Shown piece by piece: positions 50,301-59,522 of a stretch of 64,000 nt of DNA. The stretch comes from Mycosarcoma maydis (Eukaryota > Basidiomycota > Ustilaginomycetes > Ustilaginales). The position numbers and the translations under genes are program-made. How positions within the stretch are numbered: the stretch's first letter is position 1; each line of letters opens with the position of its first letter. The stretch is taken from positions 496,001 through 560,000 of the forward strand of contig NC_026482.1 of assembly GCF_000328475.2 (NCBI RefSeq), in the 5' to 3' direction. A model generated the notes under the pieces. The model did no database searches. It had not been told where the DNA came from and saw nothing but the letters and a program-made list of their open reading frames with translations.

Positions 50301-51796
50301 TCTTGCAGACTTGACTTCCATGTGCTCAAGTGATGAAGACGCGACTTGGCGAAATAGCCGGCAAGAAAGCCTTCAGAGGTAGCAGTGTTGCGCTCCCGCC
50401 AGCTAGGACTGGCGAGCAGTCGAGCAGCATATGTGTTGGAGGGTCGCGATGCGTAGTGACCACGACTGACAGCGATAGCCGCCTTCTTGGAAGCCGGGTC
50501 GGTGCCGATGCTGGAATCAAATTTCCCTTTGGGCTTCGTAGGGGTAACGATGCTATCCTCCGGCGCCCGAGCTTCCTTTGTTGTCGGATGAGACCGAGTT
50601 TCGTGAAGTCTGCGTACATTGACACTCTCCGTGGCAGCAGAAGAGGCTAAGTGTACAGATGAGGACGTACTTGTGGGTTCACTTGATAAAATTGATGTAG
50701 CTGGCTGGATTATTTGCTTTGCTCCGAAACGGACGCCTTTGAAAGTGGTTTCCCTCCGAGTCTGCGATGACTCGCTCTTGGGCTTCGGCAAAGGTGCTGG
50801 TATACTCTGTTCAGTGAAGAATGTCGGCAGATCCTTTGCAGTAGGTGAACCCTGCTTTCTTTTGAACCCGTTCAGAAGATTGGTCTGATTTGTGGGTTTC
50901 CCCCAAGGACTCTCGTCCTCTTCTCCAATCCGTGGAAGCTGCCTTGGCGGCTTGGCAGTCCGATCCGAGTTGCGCCAGTCTCCCAAGGGTACGATACTTG
51001 TAGATGGATCGCCGTCATTCTTGCATATGATGCTTTTGGACGTGTGCCCATTGGACCCGGTATTGGCATCGCATCGCCACTTTCTCCAGTCTGCCTTTCT
51101 TCCCAGTTCAATGCTCTCTAAGATCCAGCCGGGTAGCACGACTTTGTAGTCCTTGAATTCGATTCGCTTTTTCGGTGTGAGGTTGGAAGCTACAATGTGC
51201 GTGACTGGCGTCTTTTGATCGAGATAGGCCATGAGGTCTCCGCCGTGAAGAACTAGGAGGCGCCGAAGCTCGCTGTAGGGGGGATGAGTCTGACCGTTGA
51301 TGTAGACGCAGCATCCCTTGAGCGCATCTGACCGCTTGCCGGCGTTGGACTGGATTTCAGCAGCCAGATGGTGGCCCTGTTTGTCAGTGGTAGTGGCTTG
51401 CGGAACTCTTACACGCAGGAGGGCTTCTTCCTCTTGAAGGAGCGAAGCTTCTTGCACCTTGAGCTTAGCACGCTTGTGTTTCATGTAGGATCCAAAATCG
51501 CCATATTCTATAGGATTGTAAATTTCGGATGCTAGGTACTGCTTTTGAGCCGCATTGCTTGGGTCGAGCGACACCGGCTGGTCGGAATCTCGATCGATGG
51601 AAACAAGCATGCCATGCTCGTCTACTCGAGAATTTGAATGGACGGCGTCATCGGCGTACGTGGCCAAACGTGATGGAGAGGGAATTGCAAGCTCTTTGTT
51701 CTCGGCATTCACATCTGCCCACTGCACTTTGCGCTTGCGCGAAGAACGAAAGGCGTCATCGTCGGCCTCCTCTCGTGCGTTTCTTGCTTTCTGCAT
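47330..51796 (-). CDS. REV1: Translesion DNA polymerase REV1 (deoxycytidyl transferase)
   Basis: 1488 residues, longer than yeast Rev1 (985) and human REV1 (1251). REV1 inserts dCMP opposite damaged or abasic sites and scaffolds translesion synthesis. The typical REV1 lead-in FGSYMKHKRAKL (101-112) precedes a BRCT domain (about 158-240). The Y-family polymerase spans about 520-960: HIDFDSFF has D529, and VSVDEAL has D644 and E645, the expected metal ligands. Then come the finger/thumb and little-finger regions. Near residues 1044, 1140 and 1247 are three ubiquitin-binding motifs (IDPDVFDALP, IDPVVLAELP, IDAEVFQALP). A helical C-terminal domain (about 1390-1480) should bind REV7 and other polymerases. 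The long linkers are low complexity. It is divergent from the AAAP transporter. Confidence 0.97.
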   Translation of the reverse strand: MQKARNAREEADDDAFRSSRKRKVQWADVNAENKELAIPSPSRLATYADDAVHSNSRVDEHGMLVSIDRDSDQPVSLDPSNAAQKQYLASEIYNPIEYGDFGSYMKHKRAKLKVQEASLLQEEEALLRVRVPQATTTDKQGHHLAAEIQSNAGKRSDALKGCCVYINGQTHPPYSELRRLLVLHGGDLMAYLDQKTPVTHIVASNLTPKKRIEFKDYKVVLPGWILESIELGRKADWRKWRCDANTGSNGHTSKSIICKNDGDPSTSIVPLGDWRNSDRTAKPPRQLPRIGEEDESPWGKPTNQTNLLNGFKRKQGSPTAKDLPTFFTEQSIPAPLPKPKSESSQTRRETTFKGVRFGAKQIIQPATSILSSEPTSTSSSVHLASSAATESVNVRRLHETRSHPTTKEARAPEDSIVTPTKPKGKFDSSIGTDPASKKAAIAVSRGHYASRPSNTYAARLLASPSWRERNTATSEGFLAGYFAKSRLHHLSTWKSSLQDMVSSALREAGRPLGSSDLPKGVQRVIMHIDFDSFFVAVGLKKRPDLKDKPVVVCHGTGFGLPAAKAGDENRPADNQSSSTSEIASCSYKAREFGIRNGMSLGQAKRLCSHVETIPYDFEAYNSVSLTFYTFLLEHSDALQAVSVDEALVDVSLLLQSMRDGDTNDGSLYQRYRDHLGSQGQVWTAEKQLAEAFRDEIRDRCECEASIGIGSNILLARLATRKAKPGGSFHLTDDAKQLFLNALDVDDLHGIGWSLRDRIRELFQTINIGEILSKTNKRRMMAEFGPKKGKMIWDRMHGIDADRLEGNKLRQSVGSHVNYGIRFLTEQEAENFVTGMCQEVSQRAKAVKLRGRQVSVQVMVRAKTAPVEAPKFLGHGVCDTHHRSAPVSGPGGVAIDDEARIRAAAWPLIRDLKADPKELRGIAISLNKLEPADANVLSPAKSTGGQAMLRFGSVAQSSSSKLVLAASKRSARDAEEASNASDVEQLDEPGIELPASLEKGPDAATPRRPQDTDKCKRTSNRPSPSEGSPIKMPSATQLMLPSKSQIDPDVFDALPTQYRRQIEAKLGPPRGNSLTDNFEADLVEEESPDTTRRLPQSRTGSQTLPRVLPRSTPTTPQKAKVTPSPAMAEALMLPSASQIDPVVLAELPDSVRKEIERQLGFLHHEVPSAPSSVESTPTSKTRKKVANTSTLLHFLQRDTSKVTDRHNSLFRSISESPTKERVVHRLDRDALLVMDPAKISLSQLEAVGIDAEVFQALPMDLQRETFQFHSEQKKSEKARFKAGKSSGFEELTLAEQRRRETVRAALKEKEARTRVEERLRGNRTASKGTYAVALAAEGQGDVASDPPAYLIARPKWRVPSEASVILNTANAEKSSRDIPTIRGLSHPRDVEILLSQWISAFARKGPREGDVNRIATYLADVVRTASVTRVEDTQKASSLLGFIQERLDEVQYKIDDGFASEEWETAKRKIRDAVQAKSREVFGGAELEE

Positions 51797-51988
51797 CTTT
51801 TGCGATTACTGGAAGTAGTATACTGGAAGTAGTAGCTATGTAGCATTGATTGAAGAGCCATACAGCTGCCTATGTGGCGAACACGTTTTGATCATGACTG
51901 CCGAACAGTATTCAGCGGCCTGATGGTGCATCCATTGATGGATGCGTTGAGGTATGATGGATCGTGAGTTACGGCTGAGTCGTACGAT

Positions 51989-52018
51989 CAATCGCGAATC
52001 GTGAATCACGAATCACGA
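51989..52018. repeat. Heptamer repeat block
   Basis: Words AATCGCGAATCGTGAATC and CACGAATCACGA in tandem; inverted pair. Confidence 0.75.
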
Positions 52019-52102
52019 GCAAGATTAAACAGCGTACACGATAGTCGTGAGTCGTGAGTCTGTGAGTTAGCCGTTCCTGTCTTCCTCCACTTTGCCCAAA
52101 AC

Positions 52103-52170
52103 ACAGCGTGCAGCGTGCAGTACGCACAGTTAGGAGTGGCAGCATGCAGCACAGCACGCAGCACGCAGCA
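52103..52170. repeat. GCAGCACGCAGC-rich imperfect repeat
   Basis: Imperfect decamers of CAGCGTGCAG and GCAGCACGCA in both orientations, in the REV1/AAAP promoter region. Confidence 0.6.
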
Positions 52171-52246
52171 ACCGCGACTCTGTTAAGCCACAACACTGTT
52201 TTGGACCCAAATTTCTGGCTCAGAGCGTGAGCAGGTTGTGGTGTCA

Positions 52247-52270
52247 GTCACGAATCACGAATCACGAATA
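52247..52270. repeat. Heptamer repeat block (three CACGAAT units)
   Basis: GTCACGAATCACGAATCACG-type tandem of three units. Confidence 0.8.
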
Positions 52271-52515
52271 TGAAAGCCGTGCCACAGTCACGAGTGACAG
52301 CTCTATGACCTACTCTTGCCTTTAACACTGCTCCATCATCATACCCGACACTCGTGGCGCCCACCGCTATTCGACGACAACGTTCAATTGGAGTCACGTG
52401 GAGGCGCCGCTTCTTTCTCACACGAAAGGATCCTTCGCAGACGACGGCTCTAGCTGTTCGCACTTTCGTTCTGCGATAAGGCGCCCGCTTCCATCAACAC
52501 TGCGTCGTCTCGATC

Positions 52516-54087
52516 ATGGTTGTCGTCAAATATGCTCAGGATGAAGCACGCCATCCACCACTACCATCTCGTCTTCGCCATTCCCTATCAAAGCAGCGTC
52601 AGAGAAGCGCACGCATTGTCTCTACCGCGTCCATAGCTCCCGAAGGCAAAGCCACCTTAGTCTCGTCGATCAGCAACCTCACCAACACCATCATCGGCAC
52701 CGGAATGCTTGCAACGCCTGGAGCGTTCAAGTACACCGGTTTGGTTTTGGGACCCTTGCTCATTGTTTTCTGCGGCTTTACTGCTGCTCTTGGACTCTAC
52801 CTGCTCACACGATGCGCCGCTCGTGTCGGCGGTCGCAAGAACAGCTTCTTCACCATCGCCAGCCAAGCCCTGCCCGCGGGTGCGTGGTACTTTGACCTCG
52901 CCATCGCACTCAAGTGCTACGGTGTCAGCATCTCCTACCTTATCATTTGCGGCCAACTCATGCCGCAGGTCATCATGAGTTTCTTCCGAGCTTTCAATAG
53001 AGACGTCCATCAGATCCCGCAACTCTTTCTCGATCGAAGCTTCTGGATCTTGGCGCTGATCATCCTGCTCATCCCGCTATGCTTTCTGCGAAGGCTCGAC
53101 TCATTACGGCATACTTCATATCTCAGCTTGCTCGCGGTGTTGTATTTGGTGATCATTGTGCTGCACTACAGCTTTAGTAGTGACGCCAAGGCTACGCTTC
53201 CGCCAAAGGGCGAGGTGGAGCTCGTCAATCTGTCGTGGCACACGATTAGCATCTTCCCCGTATTTGTTTTTGCCTTCACGTGCGCGCAGAACATGCTTCC
53301 CGTCTACAACGAACTATTCAACAACCACGAGCGTCGGGTAAATTCTGCGATTGGTTCGTCGATCGGGACGGGTGCCACGGTGTACTTGATCGTCGGCGTG
53401 CTGGGATATCTGAGCTTCGGTGGAAATGTTGGCGATAACATCATTGCTATGTATCCGAGCACCAGCTTGTTCGTCTGCTTCGGTAGGGTGAGCATCATCA
53501 TCCTGACTATCTTTAGCTATCCGTTGCAGGTGCATCCGTGTCGGGCGAGTTTGGATAAAGTCTTTTCGAGAGCTAGTCGACGTCAGCAGATTCTGGACGA
53601 TGCTGCTGCTGCATCTGCCATGGATGGGGCAAACGAAGAGGCTGATGCGATAGAGCCGTACCACGACGACGACGAGGATGCCATCGACGACGAGGAAGCT
53701 CCGCTGCGGCCGTCCTCATCGCAGACGACGCATCAAGCAGCGCAAGCGTCGGACGACGACATTCCTCTCGCCAAATGGTGTTTCATGACCGCCGCTATCC
53801 TCAGCACCACCTTCGTCATCAGCCTACTGGTCGACGACCTCTCGATCATCCTCGGTTTCGTAGGCTCCGTCGGCAGCACCACCATCAGCTTCATCCTCCC
53901 TGGCGTTCTCTACGCATCCCTCTTCCGTGATCAGCCCAACTCGAGACTACGAAAAGCAGCCGTCGCTCTCGCTGCTTGGGGTGTCATCGTGCTGGTCGTC
54001 GCCTTGTCAGCCAATATCCTCAAACTCGTCCATGCGCAAGTGCCAAGTTCGCTTCTCGTCACGACCGTCGCAAAGGGTAGACCCTAG
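52516..54087 (+). CDS. AAAP-family amino-acid transporter (vacuolar AVT-like)
   Basis: 523 residues with about eleven membrane helices. The first has the AAAP motif SNLTNTIIGTGMLATPGAF (about 53-71), which resembles the start of fungal Avt vacuolar transporters and animal SLC38/SLC36 proteins. Helices 2-8 follow in normal order; VFVFAFTCAQNMLPVYNEL is the helix 6-like segment. A hydrophilic acidic loop at about residues 360-410 (DDDEDAIDDEE) separates helix 8 from the last three. The N-terminal 45 residues are basic and cytosolic. Likely role is proton-coupled movement of neutral amino acids across the vacuolar membrane, perhaps of the AVT5-7 type; direction and substrate are inferred. It converges on the next membrane gene at 247 bp. 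Confidence 0.92.
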   Translation: MVVVKYAQDEARHPPLPSRLRHSLSKQRQRSARIVSTASIAPEGKATLVSSISNLTNTIIGTGMLATPGAFKYTGLVLGPLLIVFCGFTAALGLYLLTRCAARVGGRKNSFFTIASQALPAGAWYFDLAIALKCYGVSISYLIICGQLMPQVIMSFFRAFNRDVHQIPQLFLDRSFWILALIILLIPLCFLRRLDSLRHTSYLSLLAVLYLVIIVLHYSFSSDAKATLPPKGEVELVNLSWHTISIFPVFVFAFTCAQNMLPVYNELFNNHERRVNSAIGSSIGTGATVYLIVGVLGYLSFGGNVGDNIIAMYPSTSLFVCFGRVSIIILTIFSYPLQVHPCRASLDKVFSRASRRQQILDDAAAASAMDGANEEADAIEPYHDDDEDAIDDEEAPLRPSSSQTTHQAAQASDDDIPLAKWCFMTAAILSTTFVISLLVDDLSIILGFVGSVGSTTISFILPGVLYASLFRDQPNSRLRKAAVALAAWGVIVLVVALSANILKLVHAQVPSSLLVTTVAKGRP

Positions 54088-54334
54088 ATCCATATACACA
54101 GATACACATACACATTACACACATTCACACGCTCATTTTCACTGCTAAACTGGTGGCTTCGAACTGCAAATAGACCTTTGCTTTTCATGTAACCACCGGC
54201 TGTGTGCGAGAAAGAGAGTGTATTTCGATGGCCAAGGCGTAGATACAGCAGTACACCTTGGGCAGACAGAAAGGAGAGTGACAAGCGAACAAGCTTGGTG
54301 GCGGAAGGCGATGCTTGGAAGTAGAACAGAAGAT

Positions 54335-55884
54335 TTAGGAGAGGGTGTTGGCTTTGCCGGGAGGGAGCGTGCGGCTGTGTGACTGGTTCGTGATCCGGTT
54401 TCGTGTGAGAAAGCTGTATGGCGACGAACACTGGTTAGGGTTAGATAAAGTGTTGGGGATGGTGTCGGATGGTTCGATCGGGGGCGGATCGTGATCAACT
54501 CGCACGGTGGTGCTGGTAACAACGAGTACCCTGTTGGTGCTGGACTGGGACGTGGTATTGTGCTCGAGACAGTGGGTCGACTTTTCGTCGTCCGACGAAT
54601 CGATGGTTGGCGAAGATGGAGCGGCGTGATGTAGCAGAGTGCTTTGAAGCTTGGTTGGGTGCTCACGCTGCGCATCACTTTCAACATCATTGGAGACGTG
54701 TAGAGTCGAGTCGCTATCCACAGTCCTGGACATCGGACCACTTTCGGTGGTCGCATTGCCGAGCCCCAAAACGGCGCGGTAGACGTCGTCAAACGTGAGC
54801 ATGGCTGAGAACGCTGTAATCCAACCGCCTGTAAGGAAAGCCGCCGAGATAATGTACGAAACAATGAACTCGACCTGGTGATCTGCGCTCTTGCCGTGAA
54901 ACAGGTTGTACCACGGCACGAAATATAGGTAGAATAGAGGTACGGCAAAAGCGAAAACCCCCGCAAGCAGCAGGACCACCTGCGAATGTCCTAGCACGAT
55001 CATCATCCACGTCTTCTTGAAAGCCGAGTACTGGTTGCCGGACAACTTGCTTGGTCTTCCGATCTTCCACAGAGCTGGTATCGTGTGCGTTAAGCCACGT
55101 TTTCTCGGCTGCACAAAGTGCTCGTCTGGGTACATGTGCAGCAGATGATCCAGCAGATACATCTGATTTGGCACCGCATACAGCACCAACATGGCGATCA
55201 TCAACACGACCAACACCATGTAAGATGCAAGCCCTGCACAGCACCAGCGATACACGTTGACCAGATCACACCATGCCAACTTGGTTTGGTACAACGCTTC
55301 GGCTGTGGGCATTGAATCGAGCCATTCTCGTGTATGATGCTTGGACGCAAGATCGCTGTAGATGCCGTGGGGCCTTGCGTTGGCTAGATACCTCTGTCTA
55401 GCGCTGAAATACAGCATGACGCCGTTATAGACAAGCATAGTGACGCCAACACCGACCATGAACGTATTCATCACCCACGCTGAATGGGGCAGCGGAAGGT
55501 GGATCCAACTGCGTCTGGATGTGAGAAGGCCTTTGCGACGCGTGCTGGACACATTTGAGATCGGTGATCGCGGACTGCAGGTGAGAACAAAGCTATACGC
55601 TGTCAGATTGAAAGATCATCGAGATGCAAGGCAAACGTATTGGGTCTACGTAGCATGATGAAGCGGGTGCTGCGTGCACGACCCTTTTTCAGGATGACGT
55701 TCGCGCAGAGTCCGGCCGTGACGAGGCTTTGGATGACATCTAACACCATGTACACTTGAACAGCTTTGCTAGGCCGAGGGAGGATCATGCTGTGGATGAA
55801 CGCAAGTAGATCTGCGTTTGTCGTGATATCGTGGCGCCAGACAAAGTCGTCAGGCGTAAATGCGCGAAATAAGTTTAGAAGCAT
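54335..55884 (-). CDS. Multipass membrane protein of unknown function, two exons
   Basis: Two coding exons fit: 55637-55884 and 54335-55574, joined by a 62-nt GT-AG intron (55575-55636) in matching phase, giving 495 residues. Exon 1 alone stops soon after the donor; exon 2 alone has no ATG at its start, so splicing is needed. The protein has about seven hydrophobic segments (LDVIQSLVTAGL, WVMNTFMVGVGVTMLVY, GLASYMVLVVLMIAMLVLY, MIVLGHSQVVLLLAGVFAF, AFLTGGWITAFSAM among them) and a long hydrophilic C-terminal tail of about 130 residues. It looks like a seven-helix protein, but no receptor or channel motif is seen. A second splice choice (50-nt intron, donor GTAGAC to acceptor CTGACAG) also keeps the frame. 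A TATA-like box at 56089-56094 lies about 205 nt upstream, and a short out-of-frame ATG overlaps the start. Confidence 0.65.
55575..55636 (-). other. Predicted intron in the membrane protein gene
   Basis: GTTTGC donor and CACCTGCAG acceptor with a pyrimidine-rich tract; CTGAC at about 55599-55603 could be the branch site. Phase 2 at both ends. The alternative 50-nt intron ends at CTGACAG. Confidence 0.5.
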
Positions 55885-57221
55885 GGTGACAATAGACAAG
55901 AAGAGCCATAGATCGGACGGAGAGGGGGGTGAATGATTGGCGGGTGAGATTGAACGAGATATGTAGCAGTCTGTTGGAAACAAGATCGGCCAAAGAGAGC
56001 GATTGCAGCGAGCAATAGGATGAGGATCTAAGGCCGCGACACTCTTAAATCAGGACACTTTGAGAGAGCGTGATGCTGGATGTGGTGCTTATATACCCTC
56101 ACACTATGCCACTTGTCCTGGCCACACCCTGGCTCTAAACCGCATAACACTAGCCGTCTGAGCGCATCGCATCACGTTGAGCTTTGCTCGCCCTGTAGCC
56201 GACGTCGAGAAGCGAACTGACTTTGTTCCCAAAGTCATGGGGCAGCGCAAGCGGATTGCCGCTTTTGCCATGTATGCACACACGGTCCTCGTCGCAGCAA
56301 GCCACATTCGTATCTTTGCTCATCAGTCTGCTGTAACTTTGTGTCACGCGCCAAACAATGCAAACCGAGGTCAGTGGACCTTTACACCTTGACTGACTTT
56401 CTTAGCAACGTACTGCAGCGCACCAAGGCATTTCTGACAGGCAAGGGTGGTTGAACCCTGGGACGTTTAACATCTGGACTTAGTAGTTATGACACTGTTC
56501 CTATCTCCTGCACTGACGTTGCGGTGACGAAAAGCACCGCCAAGCGACAAGCGAGTTCCCTGAACACTTGCATGGTTCCGTCACGACCCTTTAACATCAG
56601 CAGGCATGTGTCGATTTAAACAGGATGAACTACCGGTGGTCGACAGGAGCGAATGCAGCCGAGCAATCGACATGGACCCTCGTTGTCAGACCAGCTAGCG
56701 TCTCGACGCTGGCCCAATGTGCGACGGTTCGACGGAAGCTTCCAAGTAGCAGCATCACTTGGACCCCGGTGAAGTTTTGCGCATGTCCTCATTCAATGTT
56801 GGACCAATGGCAAGACCATGAGCTGCGACAAATGTCCAACACATCGCGCGCTCGGCACTCGTAGGGTGTGCAGGAATGTGCAGACAATGTTTCGCGCACT
56901 GACACCTCAGCTGCTGTTTCAGTTGACAATACGGGTATACATTGGTCTCTTGTTTTGCCGACAAGAGCATGTAGGTGAATTAGAGGCTCTTTACGTAGTT
57001 ACATGCTGGTTCTAGAAGCGAGCATAGAACTCAGCACGGACGCACTTGCATGCGAATAAAGAGGATAGGCGAGGCGATCTGAGCACGAAAAGCGCTAAGC
57101 GCTGATCTTGCATCGCAGTTCTAGAAGCGATCCTGGAACCGATATGGCAGTAGTTTTACCAGAGCAAGAGAGATGTGCTCGACCGCAAACCCTGGCGCCT
57201 GACGATTCACTTTGCATCACC
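55885..57221. other. Intergenic region, no confident gene
   Basis: 1.3 kb between the membrane protein and the phosphatase genes. It contains TATATA at 56089-56094 (minus-strand reading) and a 79-codon plus-strand frame at 56625-56864 without recognisable domain. Confidence 0.5.
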
Positions 57222-58635
57222 CTACTTGTGCAAGACGCACTTGGAGTAAATGTCATTGGGGACCCTTGAGTCGAGATACTTGATCACCTTGTTCAAAGGC
57301 ACCCAGTCGATATTGCTCCTGTCGTCCGAAGCCAGAGCGTCGACGACAGTCTGCATAGTCTTGCCGTCCTTCAGGATCCTGACGAAATGCTGACGCTTTT
57401 GTTCGTACACCTCGATGATCACCTCGCTTCCCATGGCGGGCCATTGAAACTGACCAGCCAAGCCCAACGACTTGTATAGTCTGACCATGGTTCCGTCGTG
57501 TCCGACGTAGTACTTCAACTTGTGCGTATCTTGTGCGTTGACCACCTGCTTGAGGTTGCGACTGAGTTCATGGATGAACACGCCAAAGCCATACTTGACG
57601 TAGTCATCGGCGCCGGAGCCGGAGTTCCAGATGTAGTCGTACTCCCAATGACCTTCATTGTAGGCCTGATTAGCGAGCTCCTGTGAGATAGTAGCATTGG
57701 TCGAAGGGTTGGTGGGCAGCGGGTGGGCGTGACACTGTCGCGAAGCCAGGGCATCAAAGTGGTGGTCGATCCAGCTGTTCCATCCGCTCTGCTCAGTGGT
57801 ACCTACCACGCTGTTGAGCGCGGCGAACAGCTGAGATTTCGAATTCAGATGGTCTGTCCATGCTGGTAAGCTCTGTTCGGCGGTTCGGAAGCCATCGGCG
57901 TAGCTGCAGCTGTAGTTGGGAACAATATCGTCCATGTTGCTCGGTTGAGTGTGAACGGGAAAGTTTCCAGGGCTCGTCCAGCCATCCATACCTTGGATCA
58001 GTCCACCGCTCACTTGATATGTTCTATCACTGTTGGATGTTCTGAAGTAGACATCCTTCTCATTGATACCCCGGTGGAGCAAGGCATTTACACCCTGAGG
58101 ACCGTAGACGGACCAAAAGTCACGACCGTGCTGGATGCTGTCGCGCAGCCCGTCAGCCGTCAGCATGCCCTGATCGCACGTGCCGTTCCAGATGATACTG
58201 TTGAGCGGATGCCAGAAAGGATTTTCGATCTTACGATAGATTGCATGTCCCTTAACGTTGGAGTCGTGCTTAGCACCGACCGAGTAGGAAATCTGGTGGT
58301 AATTGCTACAATCCCAGCCGGAAGCAGGGTTGAAGATGTTTTCGTTCGGGTACAGGTTGTCTGGTGTACGTTTGTGATGGCGTTGGACGACGGTGAGGAA
58401 GACAAGCTTGGCATCTTGAGCTTGAGTCGGACGCTTGTAGTGTTTGGCGCTAACGTGAGGTGCGTTGCAGTAGTCTGTGTGCAGAATCAAAGGTTCAGCT
58501 GGAGTTGGCAGCGCTGAACAAAGGCAGCTGAACGGTGGAACGCTAGCACTCACTGTAAGTGTCCCATGCCAAGTTTGCAGGAGTGACACTGGAGGTGAAA
58601 ATGCCAGGGAAAGGTGTGGTGGTGTTAACGCTCAT
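57222..58635 (-). CDS. Histidine acid phosphatase (phytase/MINPP-like branch), two exons
   Basis: Exon 1 58554-58635 and exon 2 57222-58474, joined by a 79-nt intron, encode 444 residues. The join restores NLAWDTYNYCNAPHVSAKHY across the boundary, a segment I recognise from fungal relatives, which supports the splice. The active-site motif is RHHKRTP (59-65), matching the family's RHGxRxP with His for Gly, and the second catalytic motif HDGTMV is at 353-358. These enzymes remove phosphate from phosphoesters through a phospho-histidine. No signal peptide is seen at the chosen ATG (58635); in-frame ATGs at 58662 and 58698 only add polar residues. It may be intracellular, or a further 5' exon is missing. 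Several Cys suggest disulfides, which would favour secretion. Confidence 0.82.
58475..58553 (-). other. Predicted 79-nt intron in the phosphatase gene
   Basis: Canonical GTGAGT donor and TTCTGCACACAG acceptor; GCTGAAC about 24 nt before the acceptor fits a branch site. An inner acceptor (TTGTTCAG, 40-nt intron) is also in phase but would insert 13 residues into the conserved YNYCNAPHV segment. Confidence 0.75.
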
Positions 58636-58722
58636 CGTGGTCGGATCGCTTGCTCTGTCCATATAGTGGGCGTGCTTGGTGGTAAGCTGCAAAATCATGC
58701 TTGCTCATCCGTTCCCTGTCGG

Positions 58723-58728
58723 CTTATA
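58723..58728 (-). promoter_or_regulatory. TATA-like box of the phosphatase gene
   Basis: TATAAG on the minus strand within a GGCTTATAAGCC palindrome, 88-93 nt upstream of the ATG at 58635. Confidence 0.45.
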
Positions 58729-59522
58729 AGCCTATTTTGCTACCGAACCGGATGGCCATGTTTCTGTGAGGAGGAAGAATGGTTATCCGCAATCATGCTC
58801 AGAACGTTGATGCTTGTCGTATGTTACTGAATCGTGAAAAGCAGAAGCACAACGTGTGATGCACGACTATTCTAAGCGAGGCGGCTAAAACGTGATCTCG
58901 CTGCCTTCTCAATAGCGCTCGCAGCATCAATCATAATTGAGCAACCCCTCGGGCCGACAACAACCTCACCCAGGTGGAACACTCCTTTCAGTTCGCCGAA
59001 ACCCAATCTGCTGCGGAGGCAAGCGAAAACAAGACAGTCGTGAGTGTTGTTTCCGTGTTGTGCTTCGATTCAAAAGAGTGGTGAGTGTCAATTGATCGTG
59101 CAGGGTCCAAACTAAGGTCCTGTTCAGGGTGCATGTGCGCCAAAACGTGCGCAGGCGGTCGACTGGTGTCGTTCGAGGCCGGCTTTCAAAACAAAGAGAA
59201 CGTGCTCGTCGATCTTTGTCAGAGCTTAGCCTTGGTGATTGATTCCCGCTCAATTGGCATAGAAGCAGTGGGTTTACCGGTGTCAGGTGCACAAACAAAC
59301 CGCCCACAGATCGCAGATCGTACCACGTACTTAAGCCTGCGTCGGAACTATATGTTCCGATTCCTTTCATCTGACACCACGTGATTGGTGCTCGGCTCAG
59401 CATCGACGCAGAAAGAGACGTGGTCAAACACCAATCATTCACAACGCCACATCCACGATGGTTGGAATAGGGTATACAACATGTTGCAGCCTCTGGAAAA
59501 ACAACGACAGGACCCTGACAAC
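58729..59522. other. Intergenic region, no gene seen
   Basis: About 0.8 kb between the phosphatase promoter and the 3' end of the DHHC gene. It contains weak heptamer words (58829-58838, 59430-59445). Short frames have no domain. Confidence 0.5.

Larger units (their letters stand above)
51797..52515. other. Divergent promoter region, REV1 / amino-acid transporter
   Basis: 719 bp. It contains heptamer words at 51989-52018 and 52247-52270 and a CAGC/GCACGCAG-rich patch at about 52103-52170. No gene seen. Confidence 0.55.

Noticed and set aside
58514..58553. 40-nt intron choice in the phosphatase gene
   Set aside because: In phase, but it inserts 13 residues into the conserved segment that the 79-nt intron restores.
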